DNA of 64,000 nt from Halopseudomonas pelagia CL-AP6 (GCF_000410875.1 NZ_AROI01000009.1:124001-188000); one strand, 5' to 3'. Counted from the stretch's first letter, positions 10,018-20,136 are shown. Made by a program: numbers and translations. Notes: generated by a model not told the origin, from the sequence alone.

Positions 10018-12609
10018 ATGAATACCCAATACCGCAAGTCTTTGCCCGGCACGCAACTGGACTACTTCGACACCCGCGAAGCCGTCGATGCTATCCAGCC
10101 AGGCGCGTACGACAAACTACCCTACACCTCGCGCATTCACGCCGAGAACCTGGTGCGCCGCTGTGATCCGGCGATGCTTACCGAGTCGCTCAAGCAGTTT
10201 ATCGAACGCCGGCGTGATCTGGATTTTCCCTGGTTTCCGGCTCGTGTAGTGTGTCATGACATTCTCGGCCAGACCGCGCTGGTCGATCTGGCTGGCCTGC
10301 GCGATGCCATTGCCGAGAAGGGAGGTGATCCGGCCAAGGTCAATCCAGTGGTGCCCACTCAGTTGATTGTCGACCATTCACTGGCCGTCGAACATGCGGG
10401 CTTTGAGAAGGATGCCTTTGAGAAGAACCGCGCCATTGAAGATCGCCGCAACGATGACCGTTTCCACTTTATCAACTGGACCAAGACCGCGTTCAAGAAC
10501 GTCGACGTGATCCCGCCCGGCAACGGCATCATGCACCAGATCAATCTGGAGAAAATGTCGCCGGTGGTTCAGGTAGTTGATGGTGTCGCCTTCCCGGATA
10601 CCTGTGTCGGCACCGACAGCCATACGCCAATGGTCGACGCGTTGGGCGTGATCTCGGTCGGTGTTGGTGGACTGGAAGCCGAAAGCGTCATGCTCGGCCG
10701 CGCCTCCTGGATGCGCCTGCCGGATATCATTGGCGTTGAGCTGACCGGCAAGTTGCAGCCGGGCATCACCAGTACCGATCTGGTACTGGCGCTGACCGCC
10801 TTCCTGCGTAAGGAGCGAGTAGTCGGTGCCTATCTGGAGTTTTACGGCGAGGGTGCGTCGAACCTGACCGTGGGTGACCGCGCAACCATTTCCAACATGA
10901 CGCCCGAATACGGCGCCACTGCCGCGATGTTCTATATCGATGAACAGACCATCGAGTATCTCAAGCTGACCGGCCGTGAAGACGAGCAGGTCAAGCTGGT
11001 TGAGCAATATGCGCGGGAAACGGGTTTGTGGGCAGATACCCTGACCAGTGCCGAGTACGAGCGGGTGCTCCACTTCGATCTTTCCAGCGTGCCGCGAACC
11101 CTGGCAGGCCCGTCCAACCCGCATGCGTTATTGCCGACCTCTGAGTTGGCGGCGCGCGGGATCAGCGGTGTGGTAGAGAACGAAGCCGGCAAGATGCCCG
11201 ATGGCGCGGTGATCATCGCGGCTATTACCAGCTGCACCAACACCAGCAACCCGCGCAACATGATTGCCGCAGGGCTGATTGCGCGTAACGCCAACAAGCT
11301 GGGTCTGACCCGTAAGCCCTGGGTAAAGACCTCGCTGGCACCGGGCTCGAAGACAGTCAAGATGTACCTGGAAGAAGCCAATCTGCTCGGTGAGCTGGAG
11401 AATCTCGGCTTTGGCGTCGTGGCCTTTGCCTGCACCACCTGCAACGGTATGAGCGGGGCGCTGGACCCGGTGATCCAGCAGGAAGTGGTCGAGCGTGATC
11501 TGTATGCTACTGCCGTGCTCTCGGGTAACCGCAACTTTGATGGTCGTATTCACCCCTATGCCAAGCAGGCGTTTCTGGCCTCGCCACCGTTGGTGGTGGC
11601 CTACGCGATCGCCGGTACCATTCGCTTCGATATCGAGAAGGATGTGTTGGGCCATGATCAGCAGGGCAAGCCCATTACCCTCAAGGACATCTGGCCCAGC
11701 GACGAGGAGATCAGCGCCATCGTCAAGGCCAGCGTCAAGCCGGAGCAGTACCGCGAAGTCTATATACCCATGTTCGACATTACTCGCGAAGCGCAGAACA
11801 TCAATCCGCTGTACGAGTGGCGCCCACAGAGTACCTATATCCGCCGCCCGCCATACTGGGAAGGTGCGCTGGCTGGCGAGCGCTCGCTCAAAGGTATGCG
11901 TCCGCTGGCAGTACTGGGTGACAACATCACTACCGACCACCTGTCACCGTCCAACGCCATCATGCTTGATAGCGCCGCCGGTGCTTATTTGCACAAGATG
12001 GGCGTGCCGGAAGTCGACTTCAATTCTTACGCAACCCACCGCGGCGATCACCTGACCGCCCAGCGCGCGACTTTCGCCAATCCCAAATTGCTCAATGAAA
12101 TGGTGCTGGAAAACGGCCAGATCAAGCAGGGCTCACTGGCGCGGATCGAGCCGGAAGGCACAGTGACGCGGATGTGGGAAGCAATTGAAACCTATATGCA
12201 GCGCAAGCAGCCGCTGATCATTATTGCTGGCGCCGATTACGGTCAGGGTTCGTCCCGCGACTGGGCGGCCAAGGGTGTGCGCCTGGCGGGTGTGGAGGCG
12301 ATTGCGGCCGAAGGCTTTGAGCGTATTCACCGCACTAACCTGCTGGGTATGGGTGTGTTGCCGCTGGAGTTTCAGGCTGGTACGACGCGCAAGACGTTAG
12401 GAATAGATGGCACCGAAACCTTCGACGTGACTGGTGACATCAAGCCGCGCAGCACCATGACGCTGGTGATCCACCGCAAGAATGGCGAGCGCATGGAAGT
12501 GCCGGTTACCTGCCGTCTGGACACCCAGGAAGAAGTGTCGATCTTTGATGCTGGTGGCATATTGCAGCGCTTTGCCCAGGATTTTCTAGAGGCAGAGCCA
12601 GCGGCCTGA
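10018..12609 (+). CDS. acnD: Fe/S-dependent 2-methylcitrate dehydratase AcnD
   Basis: Dehydrates 2-methylcitrate in the branch that replaces PrpD and needs PrpF. About 863 residues, aconitase family. The [4Fe-4S] ligands are Cys406 (ITSCTNTSNP) and Cys472/Cys475 (CTTCNGMSG); the swivel domain has GADYGQGSSRDWAAKG. The neighbouring prpF and absence of prpD distinguish it from housekeeping aconitase AcnA. I took ATG 10018 (MNTQYRKSLPG), which matches the family N-terminus; an in-frame ATG at 10003 adds five residues. Neither has a strong Shine-Dalgarno sequence. Confidence 0.94.
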   Translation: MNTQYRKSLPGTQLDYFDTREAVDAIQPGAYDKLPYTSRIHAENLVRRCDPAMLTESLKQFIERRRDLDFPWFPARVVCHDILGQTALVDLAGLRDAIAEKGGDPAKVNPVVPTQLIVDHSLAVEHAGFEKDAFEKNRAIEDRRNDDRFHFINWTKTAFKNVDVIPPGNGIMHQINLEKMSPVVQVVDGVAFPDTCVGTDSHTPMVDALGVISVGVGGLEAESVMLGRASWMRLPDIIGVELTGKLQPGITSTDLVLALTAFLRKERVVGAYLEFYGEGASNLTVGDRATISNMTPEYGATAAMFYIDEQTIEYLKLTGREDEQVKLVEQYARETGLWADTLTSAEYERVLHFDLSSVPRTLAGPSNPHALLPTSELAARGISGVVENEAGKMPDGAVIIAAITSCTNTSNPRNMIAAGLIARNANKLGLTRKPWVKTSLAPGSKTVKMYLEEANLLGELENLGFGVVAFACTTCNGMSGALDPVIQQEVVERDLYATAVLSGNRNFDGRIHPYAKQAFLASPPLVVAYAIAGTIRFDIEKDVLGHDQQGKPITLKDIWPSDEEISAIVKASVKPEQYREVYIPMFDITREAQNINPLYEWRPQSTYIRRPPYWEGALAGERSLKGMRPLAVLGDNITTDHLSPSNAIMLDSAAGAYLHKMGVPEVDFNSYATHRGDHLTAQRATFANPKLLNEMVLENGQIKQGSLARIEPEGTVTRMWEAIETYMQRKQPLIIIAGADYGQGSSRDWAAKGVRLAGVEAIAAEGFERIHRTNLLGMGVLPLEFQAGTTRKTLGIDGTETFDVTGDIKPRSTMTLVIHRKNGERMEVPVTCRLDTQEEVSIFDAGGILQRFAQDFLEAEPAA

Positions 12610-12699
12610 GTTTCGTTTTGTCAGGATGCGCAAAATGCGCGTGGGGTCGCGCGGCGCCCCACCGTACTCAATTAAACACTGTTTTTGACGGAGCATTAA

Positions 12700-13905
12700 A
12701 TGACTCAGATCTCTGCTCATCCGCCCCAGATCAAGATACCCGCCACCTATATGCGTGGCGGCACCAGTAAAGGCGTATTTTTCCGCCTGCAAGATCTTCC
12801 CAGCGTCGCGCAGGTGCCGGGTAAAGCCAGAGATGATTTGCTGCTACGCGTAATCGGCAGCCCCGACCCCTACGGCAAGCAGACCGACGGCATGGGCGGT
12901 GCGACATCCAGTACCAGCAAGACGGTTATTCTGGCGAAAAGCACGCAGCCCGAGCACGACGTGGACTATCTGTTCGGTCAGGTCTCGATCGACACCGCTT
13001 TCGTGGATTGGAGCGGCAATTGCGGCAATCTGTCTGCTGCGGTGGGCGCTTTTGCTATCGCTGGTCGTCTGGTGGATGCTGAGCGAGTACCGCAAGATGG
13101 CATTGCCGTAGTACGTATCTGGCAGAGCAATATCGGCAAAACTATCATCGCCCACGTGCCGATGACCGACGGTGAAGTGCAGGAAACCGGTGATTTCGAA
13201 CTGGACGGCGTGACCTTTCCCGCTGCGGAAGTGCAGGTCGAGTTTCTCGATCCGGCTGATGACGGTGATGGAGAAGGCGGCGGGGCGATGTTCCCGACCG
13301 GCAATCTGGTCGATGAGCTGGATGTGCCTGGTGTTGGCAAGCTACAGGCAACCATGATTAATGCCGGCATTCCGACGATATTTATCAACGCGCAAGACAT
13401 CGGGTATAACGGCACCGAACTGCAGGAAGCCATCAACGGCGACCCTGCAGCGCTGGTGAAATTTGAAACCATCCGCGCCCATGGCGCGGTGCGCATGGGT
13501 TTGATCAAGCATGTGGATGAAGCGGCCAGCCGGCAACATACGCCTAAAGTGGCGTTCGTTGCCAAGCCGGCCGATTATGTGTCCTCCAGCGGCAAGCAGG
13601 TAAAAGCCGCTGACACTGATCTGCTGGTGCGTGCGCTATCCATGGGCAAGCTGCATCACGCGATGATGGGTACGGCGGCTGTTGCCATTGGCACTGCCGC
13701 GGCGATACCGGGCACGCTGGTCAATCTGGCTGCCGGTGGCGGAAATCGAACAGCGGTAGTCTTCGGTCACCCTTCAGGCACCTTGCGCGTTGGGGCCGAG
13801 GCCAAGCAGGTTAACGGCGAGTGGACGGTCAAAAAGGCCGTTATGAGTCGCAGTGCGCGGGTGCTGATGGAGGGTTGGGTTCGGGTACCTTCCGACTGCT
13901 TCTAG
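12700..13905 (+). CDS. prpF: 2-Methylaconitate cis-trans isomerase PrpF
   Basis: PrpF isomerises the 2-methylaconitate made by AcnD so that aconitase can rehydrate it to 2-methylisocitrate. The 401 residues have the diaminopimelate-epimerase-like fold, beginning IPATYMRGGTSKGVFF and including DWSGNCGNLSAAVG and AAIPGTLVNLAAGGG. GGAG precedes the ATG by 7 bases. It is the last gene of the operon and is followed by a 97-base palindromic repeat that probably ends the transcript. Confidence 0.95.
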   Translation: MTQISAHPPQIKIPATYMRGGTSKGVFFRLQDLPSVAQVPGKARDDLLLRVIGSPDPYGKQTDGMGGATSSTSKTVILAKSTQPEHDVDYLFGQVSIDTAFVDWSGNCGNLSAAVGAFAIAGRLVDAERVPQDGIAVVRIWQSNIGKTIIAHVPMTDGEVQETGDFELDGVTFPAAEVQVEFLDPADDGDGEGGGAMFPTGNLVDELDVPGVGKLQATMINAGIPTIFINAQDIGYNGTELQEAINGDPAALVKFETIRAHGAVRMGLIKHVDEAASRQHTPKVAFVAKPADYVSSSGKQVKAADTDLLVRALSMGKLHHAMMGTAAVAIGTAAAIPGTLVNLAAGGGNRTAVVFGHPSGTLRVGAEAKQVNGEWTVKKAVMSRSARVLMEGWVRVPSDCF

Positions 13906-13909
13906 GGAC

Positions 13910-14006
13910 GCAGCCGAAAGCTGTAAGCTACAAGCTACAAGTTAAAGGCGGCAGGGTGCTATGGTTGGATTTTGCTTGCCGCTTATAGCTTGAAACTTGC
14001 GGCTGC
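13910..14006. repeat. AGCTACAAG-type palindromic intergenic repeat
   Basis: A 97-base imperfect palindrome with ends GCAGCCG and CGGCTGC. The left arm has AAGCTACAAGCTACAAG and the right arm TATAGCTTGAAACTTG, with GGCGGCAGG...CTTGCCGC inside. It shares its left arm and GCTTGCCGCT with 2881-2979. Similar elements lie between many Pseudomonas genes. Its place after prpF suggests it ends the methylcitrate transcript. Confidence 0.7.
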
Positions 14007-14024
14007 CTTGCGAGGAGTGTAGGA

Positions 14025-14813
14025 ATGAATCTGGATCTTTCGGGCAAGCGTGCCCTGGTGTGTGGCGCGAGTCAGGGCTTGGGCGAGGCCTGTGCGCGGC
14101 AATTAGCAGAGCAGGGCGCCGAGGTCATTTTGCTGGCGCGCAGTGAAGCCAATTTGCACGCGGTAAAGCAAAGTCTGTCGGTAGCTCGGAGCCAGCAGCA
14201 CAGTGTCATTGCGGTGGATGCCTCTGATGTGGCTACGCTCAGTGCGGCGGTGGCGGCCGAGCTACAGCGCGGTGGTCCTGTGCATATATGGCTCAATAAT
14301 ACCGGTGGTCCTGCTCCAGGCCCAGCCCACGCGGCCGAGCCGGGCGCCTATGCGCTGGCGTTCAATCAGCATCTGGTCAGTGCCCAGCACCTGCTGCAGC
14401 TACTGTTGCCGGGAATGCGTGAGGCCGGTTATGGGCGCATTCTCAATGTACTGTCGACGTCAGTTAAAACGCCAATTGCCAATCTTGGCGTGTCCAACAG
14501 CATTCGTGCGGCAATGGCTAACTGGGCAAAAACCTTGGCGGGGGAGTTGGGCAGTCAGGGCATTACCGTCAACAACGTGCTGCCAGGCTTGACCAAAACC
14601 GCACGGCTGGACAGTCTTGTCGGGCATATCGCCCAGTCCAGTGGCCGCAGTCTTGAGCAGGTGACAGAGGGGATGATGGCGGGTATTCCGGTCCGGCGTT
14701 TCGCCGAACCGGAAGAGTTTGCCAATGCGGTAGGTTTTCTCGCTTCGCCAGCTGCAGCCTATATCAACGGCATTAATCTGCCGGTGGATGGCGGCAGCAC
14801 CGCCAGTCTGTAG
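14025..14813 (+). CDS. SDR-family protein with altered active site
   Basis: A 262-residue short-chain dehydrogenase/reductase. The dinucleotide-binding motif is intact (CGASQGLGEACARQL; NNTGGP), and the C-terminus ends INGINLPVDGGS. The catalytic YxxxK is replaced: at the aligned position the protein reads Ser157-N-S-I-Arg161. Relatives resembling 3-oxoacyl-ACP reductase but lacking the Tyr are known, so it may have another mechanism or a binding role. GAGGAG precedes the ATG. It follows the prp operon after a palindromic repeat and runs tail-to-tail with folD, so it is probably a separate unit. Confidence 0.85.
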   Translation: MNLDLSGKRALVCGASQGLGEACARQLAEQGAEVILLARSEANLHAVKQSLSVARSQQHSVIAVDASDVATLSAAVAAELQRGGPVHIWLNNTGGPAPGPAHAAEPGAYALAFNQHLVSAQHLLQLLLPGMREAGYGRILNVLSTSVKTPIANLGVSNSIRAAMANWAKTLAGELGSQGITVNNVLPGLTKTARLDSLVGHIAQSSGRSLEQVTEGMMAGIPVRRFAEPEEFANAVGFLASPAAAYINGINLPVDGGSTASL

Positions 14814-14834
14814 CGTGCAGCTGCTAGGGCAGCT

Positions 14835-15689
14835 TCAGGGATGCAGGTGCTCGCAGGCGTAGAGGGTATTTTCCAGCAGGCAGGCGCGGGTCATCGGGCC
14901 TACGCCGCCAGGTACCGGAGTTATCCAGCTGGCACGTTCTGCGGCTGGGGCAAATTCCACATCGCCAGTCAGGCGGCCGTCATCGGTACGGTTGATCCCC
15001 ACGTCCACCACAATAGCCCCTGGCTTGACCCACTCACCCTTGACGATGCCGGGTTTGCCCACCGCGACCACCAGCAGATCGGCACGGCCTACATGCTCAG
15101 CGAGATCTTTGGTAAAGCGGTGGGCTACCGTCGTTGTGCAGCCGCCAAGCAGTAATTCCAGCGCCATGGGGCGTCCAACAATATTGGACGCGCCAACCAC
15201 CAGCGCATTCATGCCGTAAAGGTCCGCGCCGGTACTTTGCAGCAGGCGCATGACACCAAAGGGCGTACACGGCCGCAGCAGCGGCATACGCTGAGCCAGG
15301 CGGCCAATGTTGAACGGGTGGAAACCATCCACGTCCTTGTCCGGGCGAATGCGCTCAAGCAGTAGCGATGCATCCAGATGGGCCGGCAAGGGTAGTTGGA
15401 CCAGGATGCCGTCAATGGTTGGATCGTCATTGAGGCTGTCGATCAGTTCCAGCAGCGTCTGTTGCTCAGTCTCGGCGGGCAGATCATAAGAGTGGGAAAC
15501 AAAGCCCACTTCTTCGCAATCCTTGCGCTTGTGGCTGACATACACCTGGGAGGCAGGGTCCTGCCCCACAAGGATGACGGCCAGGCCGGGAAGCCGGAGG
15601 CCCTGCTCTCGGCGTTCGGTGACTTTCAGGGCTATATTCTGTCGAATGGAGGCAGCGATCTGCTTACCGTCGATGAGTTTGGCGTTCAT
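14835..15689 (-). CDS. folD: Methylenetetrahydrofolate dehydrogenase/cyclohydrolase FolD
   Basis: Interconverts 5,10-methylene- and 10-formyl-tetrahydrofolate. The 284 residues match the family: [17 protein letters not shown] includes the catalytic Lys, [10 protein letters not shown] and [10 protein letters not shown] bind substrate, and [15 protein letters not shown] is the NADP loop. The ATG at 15689 has AGGA 6 bases upstream; the frame is open to 15776 but the extra residues are not FolD-like. It is convergent with the SDR gene and divergent from the tRNA cluster. Confidence 0.96.
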   Translation of the reverse strand: MNAKLIDGKQIAASIRQNIALKVTERREQGLRLPGLAVILVGQDPASQVYVSHKRKDCEEVGFVSHSYDLPAETEQQTLLELIDSLNDDPTIDGILVQLPLPAHLDASLLLERIRPDKDVDGFHPFNIGRLAQRMPLLRPCTPFGVMRLLQSTGADLYGMNALVVGASNIVGRPMALELLLGGCTTTVAHRFTKDLAEHVGRADLLVVAVGKPGIVKGEWVKPGAIVVDVGINRTDDGRLTGDVEFAPAAERASWITPVPGGVGPMTRACLLENTLYACEHLHP

Positions 15690-15833
15690 GGGCTTCCTGA
15701 CACAAACAAAATTGTGGCGCGATTGTCGCACGGGAGGGCCTAGCGGCAAAAGACTGTTATGCAGGGGCAGCCTCATGTTCTAGTGTGGCGAGCATAAGCT
15801 GCTAAAATAATTAAAAAAATCGACGCACAAACG

Positions 15834-15862
15834 TTGACGTGGGGAAGGTGGCTGAGTATTAT
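15834..15862 (+). promoter_or_regulatory. Strong sigma-70 promoter of the tRNA cluster
   Basis: TTGACG (15834-15839) and TATTAT (15857-15862) are separated by exactly 17 bases and followed by the GC-rich discriminator TCGCCCCGC. GC-rich discriminators are typical of stringently controlled stable-RNA promoters. It lies about 125 bases before tRNA-Arg. Confidence 0.75.
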
Positions 15863-15988
15863 TCGCCCCGCTTCACAAACACAGCGAAAGCGGTTTGGAA
15901 GGCGACCAGGCTCCTCCATATTGCTGGCTTTAAGCTGCTGATGTGGGCATGCTCAGTGATCCCATAGGGGTCCTGGACGGTGCACAAG

Positions 15989-16065
15989 GCGCCCGTAGCT
16001 CAGCTGGATAGAGCACCCGCCTTCTAAGCGGGTGGCCGCAGGTTCGAGTCCTGCCGGGCGTACCA
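15989..16065 (+). tRNA. tRNA-Arg (anticodon UCU)
   Basis: A 77-base cloverleaf: acceptor GCGCCCG pairs with CGGGCGT (with a terminal G-U pair), D-stem GCTC/GAGC, anticodon stem CCCGC/GCGGG with loop CTTCTAA (anticodon TCT), T-stem GCAGG/CCTGC with TTCGAGT, and an encoded CCA. It reads AGA, a rare codon in this genome type. Confidence 0.97.
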
Positions 16066-16120
16066 TCGCACTGCGGTCTGGATGCTTGAAGCGAGCAGTA
16101 AAAGAAGTAAAGAAGTAATG

Positions 16121-16196
16121 GTGGGCGTAGCTCAGTTGGTAGAGCACAGGATTGTGACTCCTGGTGTCGTGGGTTCGAAACCCATCGTCCACCCCA
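16121..16196 (+). tRNA. tRNA-His (anticodon GUG)
   Basis: A cloverleaf with acceptor GTGGGCG/CGTCCAC, anticodon loop TTGTGAC (GTG), T-loop TTCGAAA and encoded CCA. The preceding G at 16120 supplies the extra G-1 typical of tRNA-His, opposite C73. Confidence 0.97.
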
Positions 16197-16204
16197 TTTT
16201 CTAA

Positions 16205-16232
16205 AACGCCAGGCCCCGGCCTGGCGTTGTTG
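16205..16232 (+). terminator. Stem-loop between tRNA-His and tRNA-Leu
   Basis: AACGCCAGGC and GCCTGGCGTT form a perfect 10-bp stem with a CCCG loop, followed by GTTGTTTG. It lies only 20 bases before tRNA-Leu, so it is either a partial terminator or a processing signal within the tRNA transcript. Confidence 0.65.
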
Positions 16233-16248
16233 TTTGAAGCCTTGTTAT

Positions 16249-16333
16249 GCGGACGTGGTGGAATTGGTAGACACACCAGATTTAGGTTCTGGCGCCGAGA
16301 GGTGTGAGAGTTCGAGTCTCTCCGTCCGCACCA
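16249..16333 (+). tRNA. tRNA-Leu (anticodon UAG)
   Basis: An 85-base class II tRNA. Acceptor GCGGACG pairs with CGTCCGC, the anticodon stem CCAGA/TCTGG encloses TTTAGGT (TAG), a long variable arm (CGCCGAGAGGTG) follows, then GAGAG-TTCGAGT-CTCTC and encoded ACCA. It lies upstream of tig, as in other Pseudomonas. Confidence 0.97.
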
Positions 16334-16536
16334 TCTTTTGTTTTTTCTTGCTCATGGGCCGCCTGGCCCTGGCTCGGTCGGACCCGGCACAGCCCATTCG
16401 ATCGCACGCGGCCCAGCAGGACCCGGTTTTATATCCCCCAGCGGCTTGATGATGACTTCTCTTGCTGAAGAGATTAGAATATCGGCCTTTTACCAGACAC
16501 TCCATTTAATTCAGACCCGTTCAACGAGGACTCTCC

Positions 16537-17883
16537 ATGCAAGTTTCGGTAGAAACCATCTCCGGCCTTGAGCGCCGCATGACCGTAGGCATTCCTGCTG
16601 ATCGCTTCGAATCAGAGGTCAACAAGCGCCTGCAACAGACGGCCAGCCGCGCCAAAGTTGATGGGTTTCGTCCCGGCAAGGTGCCGATGAGCGTTATTCG
16701 TAAGCGTTTTGGTGGCTCCGCCCGTCAGGAAGTCATGGGTGAGATGATTCAGTCTTCTTTCTATGAAGCTGTCGTGCAGGAAAAACTAAACCCTGCCGGC
16801 ATGCCTAGCGTTGAGCCTAAAGAGCTGAGCGAAGGTAAGGATTTTGAATACATCGCTACGTTTGAAGTGTACCCGGAAATAACCCTGGGTGACTTCAGTG
16901 CCATTGAGGTTGAGCGCGTCGACTCCGAAGTCACCGACGCTGACCTGGATAAAATGCTTGAAATTCTGCGTGGCCAGAACAAGCGCTTCGACGAAGTCGC
17001 TCGTGCTGCCGAGAACGGCGACCAGTTGAAGGTTGATTTCGTTGGTAAGGTTGACGGCGAACCCTTCCAGGGCGGCACTGCCAGCAACACCCAGATCGAA
17101 TTGGGTTCGGGCCGCATGATTCCCGGCTTTGAAGACGGCTTGGTTGGTGCCAAGGCGGGCGATTCGGTGGTTCTCAAGGTGACTTTCCCCGAGGATTACC
17201 AGAATCTGGAACTGGCTGGCAAGGCCGCTGAGTTCGATGTCATTGTGCACAGCGTGTCGGCTGCTGTTTTGCCTGAGCTGGACGATGAGTTCTTCGCCAA
17301 GTTTGGCGTGGAAGAGGGCGGCATTGAGGCTTTCCGCTCCGAAGTACGCAAGAATATGGAGCGTGAGCTGCGTCAGGCGATCAAAACCAAGGTCAAGACC
17401 CAGGTTATGGATGGTCTGTTGGCAACCAACAGCATCGACGTACCCAAGGCGCTGGTCGCCACTGAAATCGATCGTTTGCGTGAGCAGGCGGTTCAGCAAT
17501 TCGGCGGCGCCAATATCAAGCCTGAGCAACTGCCTGCCGAACTCTTTGAAGAGCAAGCCAAGCGTCGCGTCAGCCTTGGCCTGATTGTTGCCGAAGTGGT
17601 CAAGCAGAACGAAATCAAGCCAGACAATGACCGTGTACGTGCCATGGTCGAAGATCTCGCCTCGGCCTATCAGGAGCCGGAGCAGGTCATCAACTGGTAC
17701 TACCAGAATGAGCAACAATTAGCAGAAATTCAGTCGGTTGTGCTGGAAGAGCAAGTGGTGGATACTGTTTTGCAGAAGGCTCAGGTAACCGAAAAAACGG
17801 TTCCTTATGAGGATGCTGTAAAGCCCGCCCAACCAGCTCAGAACCTAGAAGCTGACCAGGCTGAGGCCAGCGCTGACGAGTAA
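16537..17883 (+). CDS. tig: Trigger factor, ribosome-bound chaperone and prolyl isomerase
   Basis: Binds at the ribosome exit tunnel and folds nascent chains. The 448 residues show the three domains: the N-terminal ribosome-binding domain with the signature [12 protein letters not shown] (about 43-54), an FKBP-type isomerase domain (about 150-245; [20 protein letters not shown]), and the C-terminal chaperone domain. The acidic tail ([13 protein letters not shown]) is usual. GAGGA precedes the ATG. A hairpin separates it from clpP. Confidence 0.96.
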   Translation: MQVSVETISGLERRMTVGIPADRFESEVNKRLQQTASRAKVDGFRPGKVPMSVIRKRFGGSARQEVMGEMIQSSFYEAVVQEKLNPAGMPSVEPKELSEGKDFEYIATFEVYPEITLGDFSAIEVERVDSEVTDADLDKMLEILRGQNKRFDEVARAAENGDQLKVDFVGKVDGEPFQGGTASNTQIELGSGRMIPGFEDGLVGAKAGDSVVLKVTFPEDYQNLELAGKAAEFDVIVHSVSAAVLPELDDEFFAKFGVEEGGIEAFRSEVRKNMERELRQAIKTKVKTQVMDGLLATNSIDVPKALVATEIDRLREQAVQQFGGANIKPEQLPAELFEEQAKRRVSLGLIVAEVVKQNEIKPDNDRVRAMVEDLASAYQEPEQVINWYYQNEQQLAEIQSVVLEEQVVDTVLQKAQVTEKTVPYEDAVKPAQPAQNLEADQAEASADE

Positions 17884-17911
17884 GATCGTCATCCACTCAA
17901 AGCAATGCGTG

Positions 17912-17938
17912 AGCCAGCCATAGTGCTGGCTTTCGTTT
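17912..17938 (+). terminator. Terminator between tig and clpP
   Basis: AGCCAGC and GCTGGCT form a 7-bp stem with a CATAGT loop, followed by TTCGTTTTTT. The short stem suggests partial termination between tig and clpP. Confidence 0.7.
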
Positions 17939-17973
17939 TTTCGCTAAAGGCTCAATCGGAGTGATACTAATCC

Positions 17974-18615
17974 ATGACGCATAACAGCTTCAGTCAGTTT
18001 CCGCCGGGTATTCAAGCCGCAGGTGGCCTGGTTCCCATGGTTGTCGAGCAGTCCGCCCGGGGCGAACGCTCCTACGATATCTACTCGCGTCTGCTCAAGG
18101 AACGCGTGATCTTTCTGGTCGGCCAGGTTGAAGACTATATGGCCAACCTGGTTGTGGCGCAGTTGTTGTTCCTGGAGTCGGAGAATCCTGATAAGGATAT
18201 CCACCTGTATATCAACTCGCCTGGCGGGTCGGTTACGGCTGGTATGGCGATTTACGACACCATGCAATTCATCAAGCCTAATGTCAGCACCCTGTGCATC
18301 GGTCAGGCCTGTAGCATGGGCTCGTTCCTGTTGGCTGGTGGTGAGGCCGGCAAGCGCTTTGCGTTGCCGCATGCCCGCATGATGATTCACCAACCACTGG
18401 GTGGCTTTCAGGGTCAGGCATCGGATTTCGAGATCCATGCGCGGGAAATTCTCAATATCAGAGAAAAACTCAACGCCATTCTCGCACATCACACCGGCCA
18501 GACGCTGGATGTGATCGCTCGTGATACTGATCGTGACCGTTTCATGAGTGCCAGCGAATCTGTCGAATACGGTTTGATCGACAAGGTGCTAGATCGCCGA
18601 GTCGTAGCCGAATAA
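17974..18615 (+). CDS. clpP: ATP-dependent Clp protease proteolytic subunit
   Basis: The serine peptidase of ClpXP, a double heptameric ring in the cytoplasm. Of 213 residues, the nucleophile is Ser114 ([14 protein letters not shown]) and the base His139 ([10 protein letters not shown]); [14 protein letters not shown] forms the oxyanion region. The N-terminal propeptide ([18 protein letters not shown]) precedes [20 protein letters not shown], where processing usually occurs. It lies between tig and clpX in the standard order. Confidence 0.97.
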   Translation: MTHNSFSQFPPGIQAAGGLVPMVVEQSARGERSYDIYSRLLKERVIFLVGQVEDYMANLVVAQLLFLESENPDKDIHLYINSPGGSVTAGMAIYDTMQFIKPNVSTLCIGQACSMGSFLLAGGEAGKRFALPHARMMIHQPLGGFQGQASDFEIHAREILNIREKLNAILAHHTGQTLDVIARDTDRDRFMSASESVEYGLIDKVLDRRVVAE

Positions 18616-18779
18616 AGCGCGGCTGAAGCACGTTCAACTGAACGGGCTCGGTTTTACCGGGCCTAACTTACCTGCAGGCCTGTTGGGCTCGCGGGCATGC
18701 ATTGACAGGTTCATGCTTGCAAAGAGGCGTTATTGCCTGCATCTTTGTGGATAAGTGTGAACGTAAGTAGGGGTTTTAA

Positions 18780-20063
18780 ATGACCGATATAACTGGGAAG
18801 GGTGACGACAACGGCAAGCTGCTGTATTGCTCCTTCTGCGGCAAGAGCCAGCATGAAGTGCGCAAGCTGATTGCCGGCCCCTCCGTATTTATCTGTGATG
18901 AATGCGTAGATCTGTGTAACGACATCATCCGTGAAGAAGTGCAGGAGAGTCAGTCCGAGAGTGCTGGCCAGAAGTTGCCTTCGCCAAAGGAAATCTGCGG
19001 CATTCTTGATCAATACGTGATCGGCCAGGAACGCGCGAAAAAAGTGCTTTCGGTAGCGGTATATAACCACTACAAGCGCTTGAACCAGCGTGAAGGCAAA
19101 GATGACGTCGAGCTGGGCAAGAGCAATATTCTGATGATCGGGCCGACTGGCTCGGGTAAGACGCTGCTGGCAGAAACACTCGCACGCTTGCTCAATGTAC
19201 CATTCACTATTGCTGACGCGACCACGCTGACCGAAGCGGGCTATGTCGGTGAGGACGTCGAGAACATCATTCAGAAGTTGCTGCAGAAGTGCGATTACGA
19301 TGTCGAGAAGGCCCAGATGGGTATTGTTTACATCGATGAGATCGACAAGATTTCACGCAAATCGGACAACCCCTCGATCACGCGTGACGTGTCCGGTGAA
19401 GGCGTGCAGCAGGCGCTGCTGAAGCTGATTGAAGGGACCGTTGCTTCCGTTCCGCCGCAGGGTGGCCGCAAGCATCCGCAGCAAGAGTTCCTGCAGGTAG
19501 ATACACGTAATATTCTGTTTATCTGCGGTGGCGCTTTCTCTGGTTTGGAAAAGGTCATACGTGATCGTTCGGAAAAGAGCGGTATCGGCTTCAATGCCGC
19601 CGTGCGTAGTCAGGATGTAGGCAAGAAAGTCGGGCAAACGCTGAAGGGTGTTGAGCCGGACGATCTGGTGCGCTTTGGTCTGATCCCCGAGTTCGTTGGT
19701 CGGTTGCCGGTGATCGCTACGCTGGATGAGCTGGATGAAGCGGCGCTGATTCAGATTCTGACCGAACCCAAGAATGCACTGACCAAGCAATATGCACGGC
19801 TGTTTGAAATGGAAGATGTGGAACTCGAGTTTCGCCCCGATGCGCTGACGGCTATTGCCAGCCGCGCTTTGGAACGCAAGACCGGTGCCCGCGGTTTGCG
19901 CTCCATTTTGGAGAACGTACTGTTGGAAACCATGTACGAGATTCCTTCTGCCGAGCATGTCAGTAAAGTGGTGATCGATGAAAACGTTATCAGTGGCGAC
20001 GCCAAACCCTTGCTGATTTACGAATCAGTCGAGAAGCCGTCCAAGGCTATGCCGGAGGATTAA
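18780..20063 (+). CDS. clpX: ClpX, AAA+ unfoldase of ClpXP
   Basis: Unfolds tagged substrates and feeds them to ClpP. The 427 residues begin with a zinc-binding domain (Cys17, Cys20, Cys39, Cys42), then the AAA+ core with Walker A GPTGSGKT (121-128), Walker [11 protein letters not shown], the [19 protein letters not shown] segment and the IGF loop (SGIGFNAAV) that docks on ClpP. The gap of 164 bases from clpP may hold its own promoter; I did not find a convincing one. Confidence 0.97.
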   Translation: MTDITGKGDDNGKLLYCSFCGKSQHEVRKLIAGPSVFICDECVDLCNDIIREEVQESQSESAGQKLPSPKEICGILDQYVIGQERAKKVLSVAVYNHYKRLNQREGKDDVELGKSNILMIGPTGSGKTLLAETLARLLNVPFTIADATTLTEAGYVGEDVENIIQKLLQKCDYDVEKAQMGIVYIDEIDKISRKSDNPSITRDVSGEGVQQALLKLIEGTVASVPPQGGRKHPQQEFLQVDTRNILFICGGAFSGLEKVIRDRSEKSGIGFNAAVRSQDVGKKVGQTLKGVEPDDLVRFGLIPEFVGRLPVIATLDELDEAALIQILTEPKNALTKQYARLFEMEDVELEFRPDALTAIASRALERKTGARGLRSILENVLLETMYEIPSAEHVSKVVIDENVISGDAKPLLIYESVEKPSKAMPED

Positions 20064-20098
20064 TTCCGGCAAGTACGACGCCCGGCGTGCGACGCCCG

Positions 20099-20136
20099 AC
20101 GCCCGGTAGTTCATCAGAACGCCGGGCGTTTTTATT
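20099..20136 (+). terminator. Terminator after clpX
   Basis: ACGCCCGG (20099-20106) pairs with CCGGGCGT (20122-20129), followed by TTTTTATT. The left arm is preceded by two further ACGCCCG units, so alternative pairings are possible. Confidence 0.8.

Noticed and set aside
11128-11940. Minus-strand frame of 270 codons opposite acnD
   Set aside because: Antisense shadow of a well-supported gene.
15689-15776. N-terminal extension of folD to 15776
   Set aside because: ATG 15689 has a good ribosome site and gives the usual FolD length.
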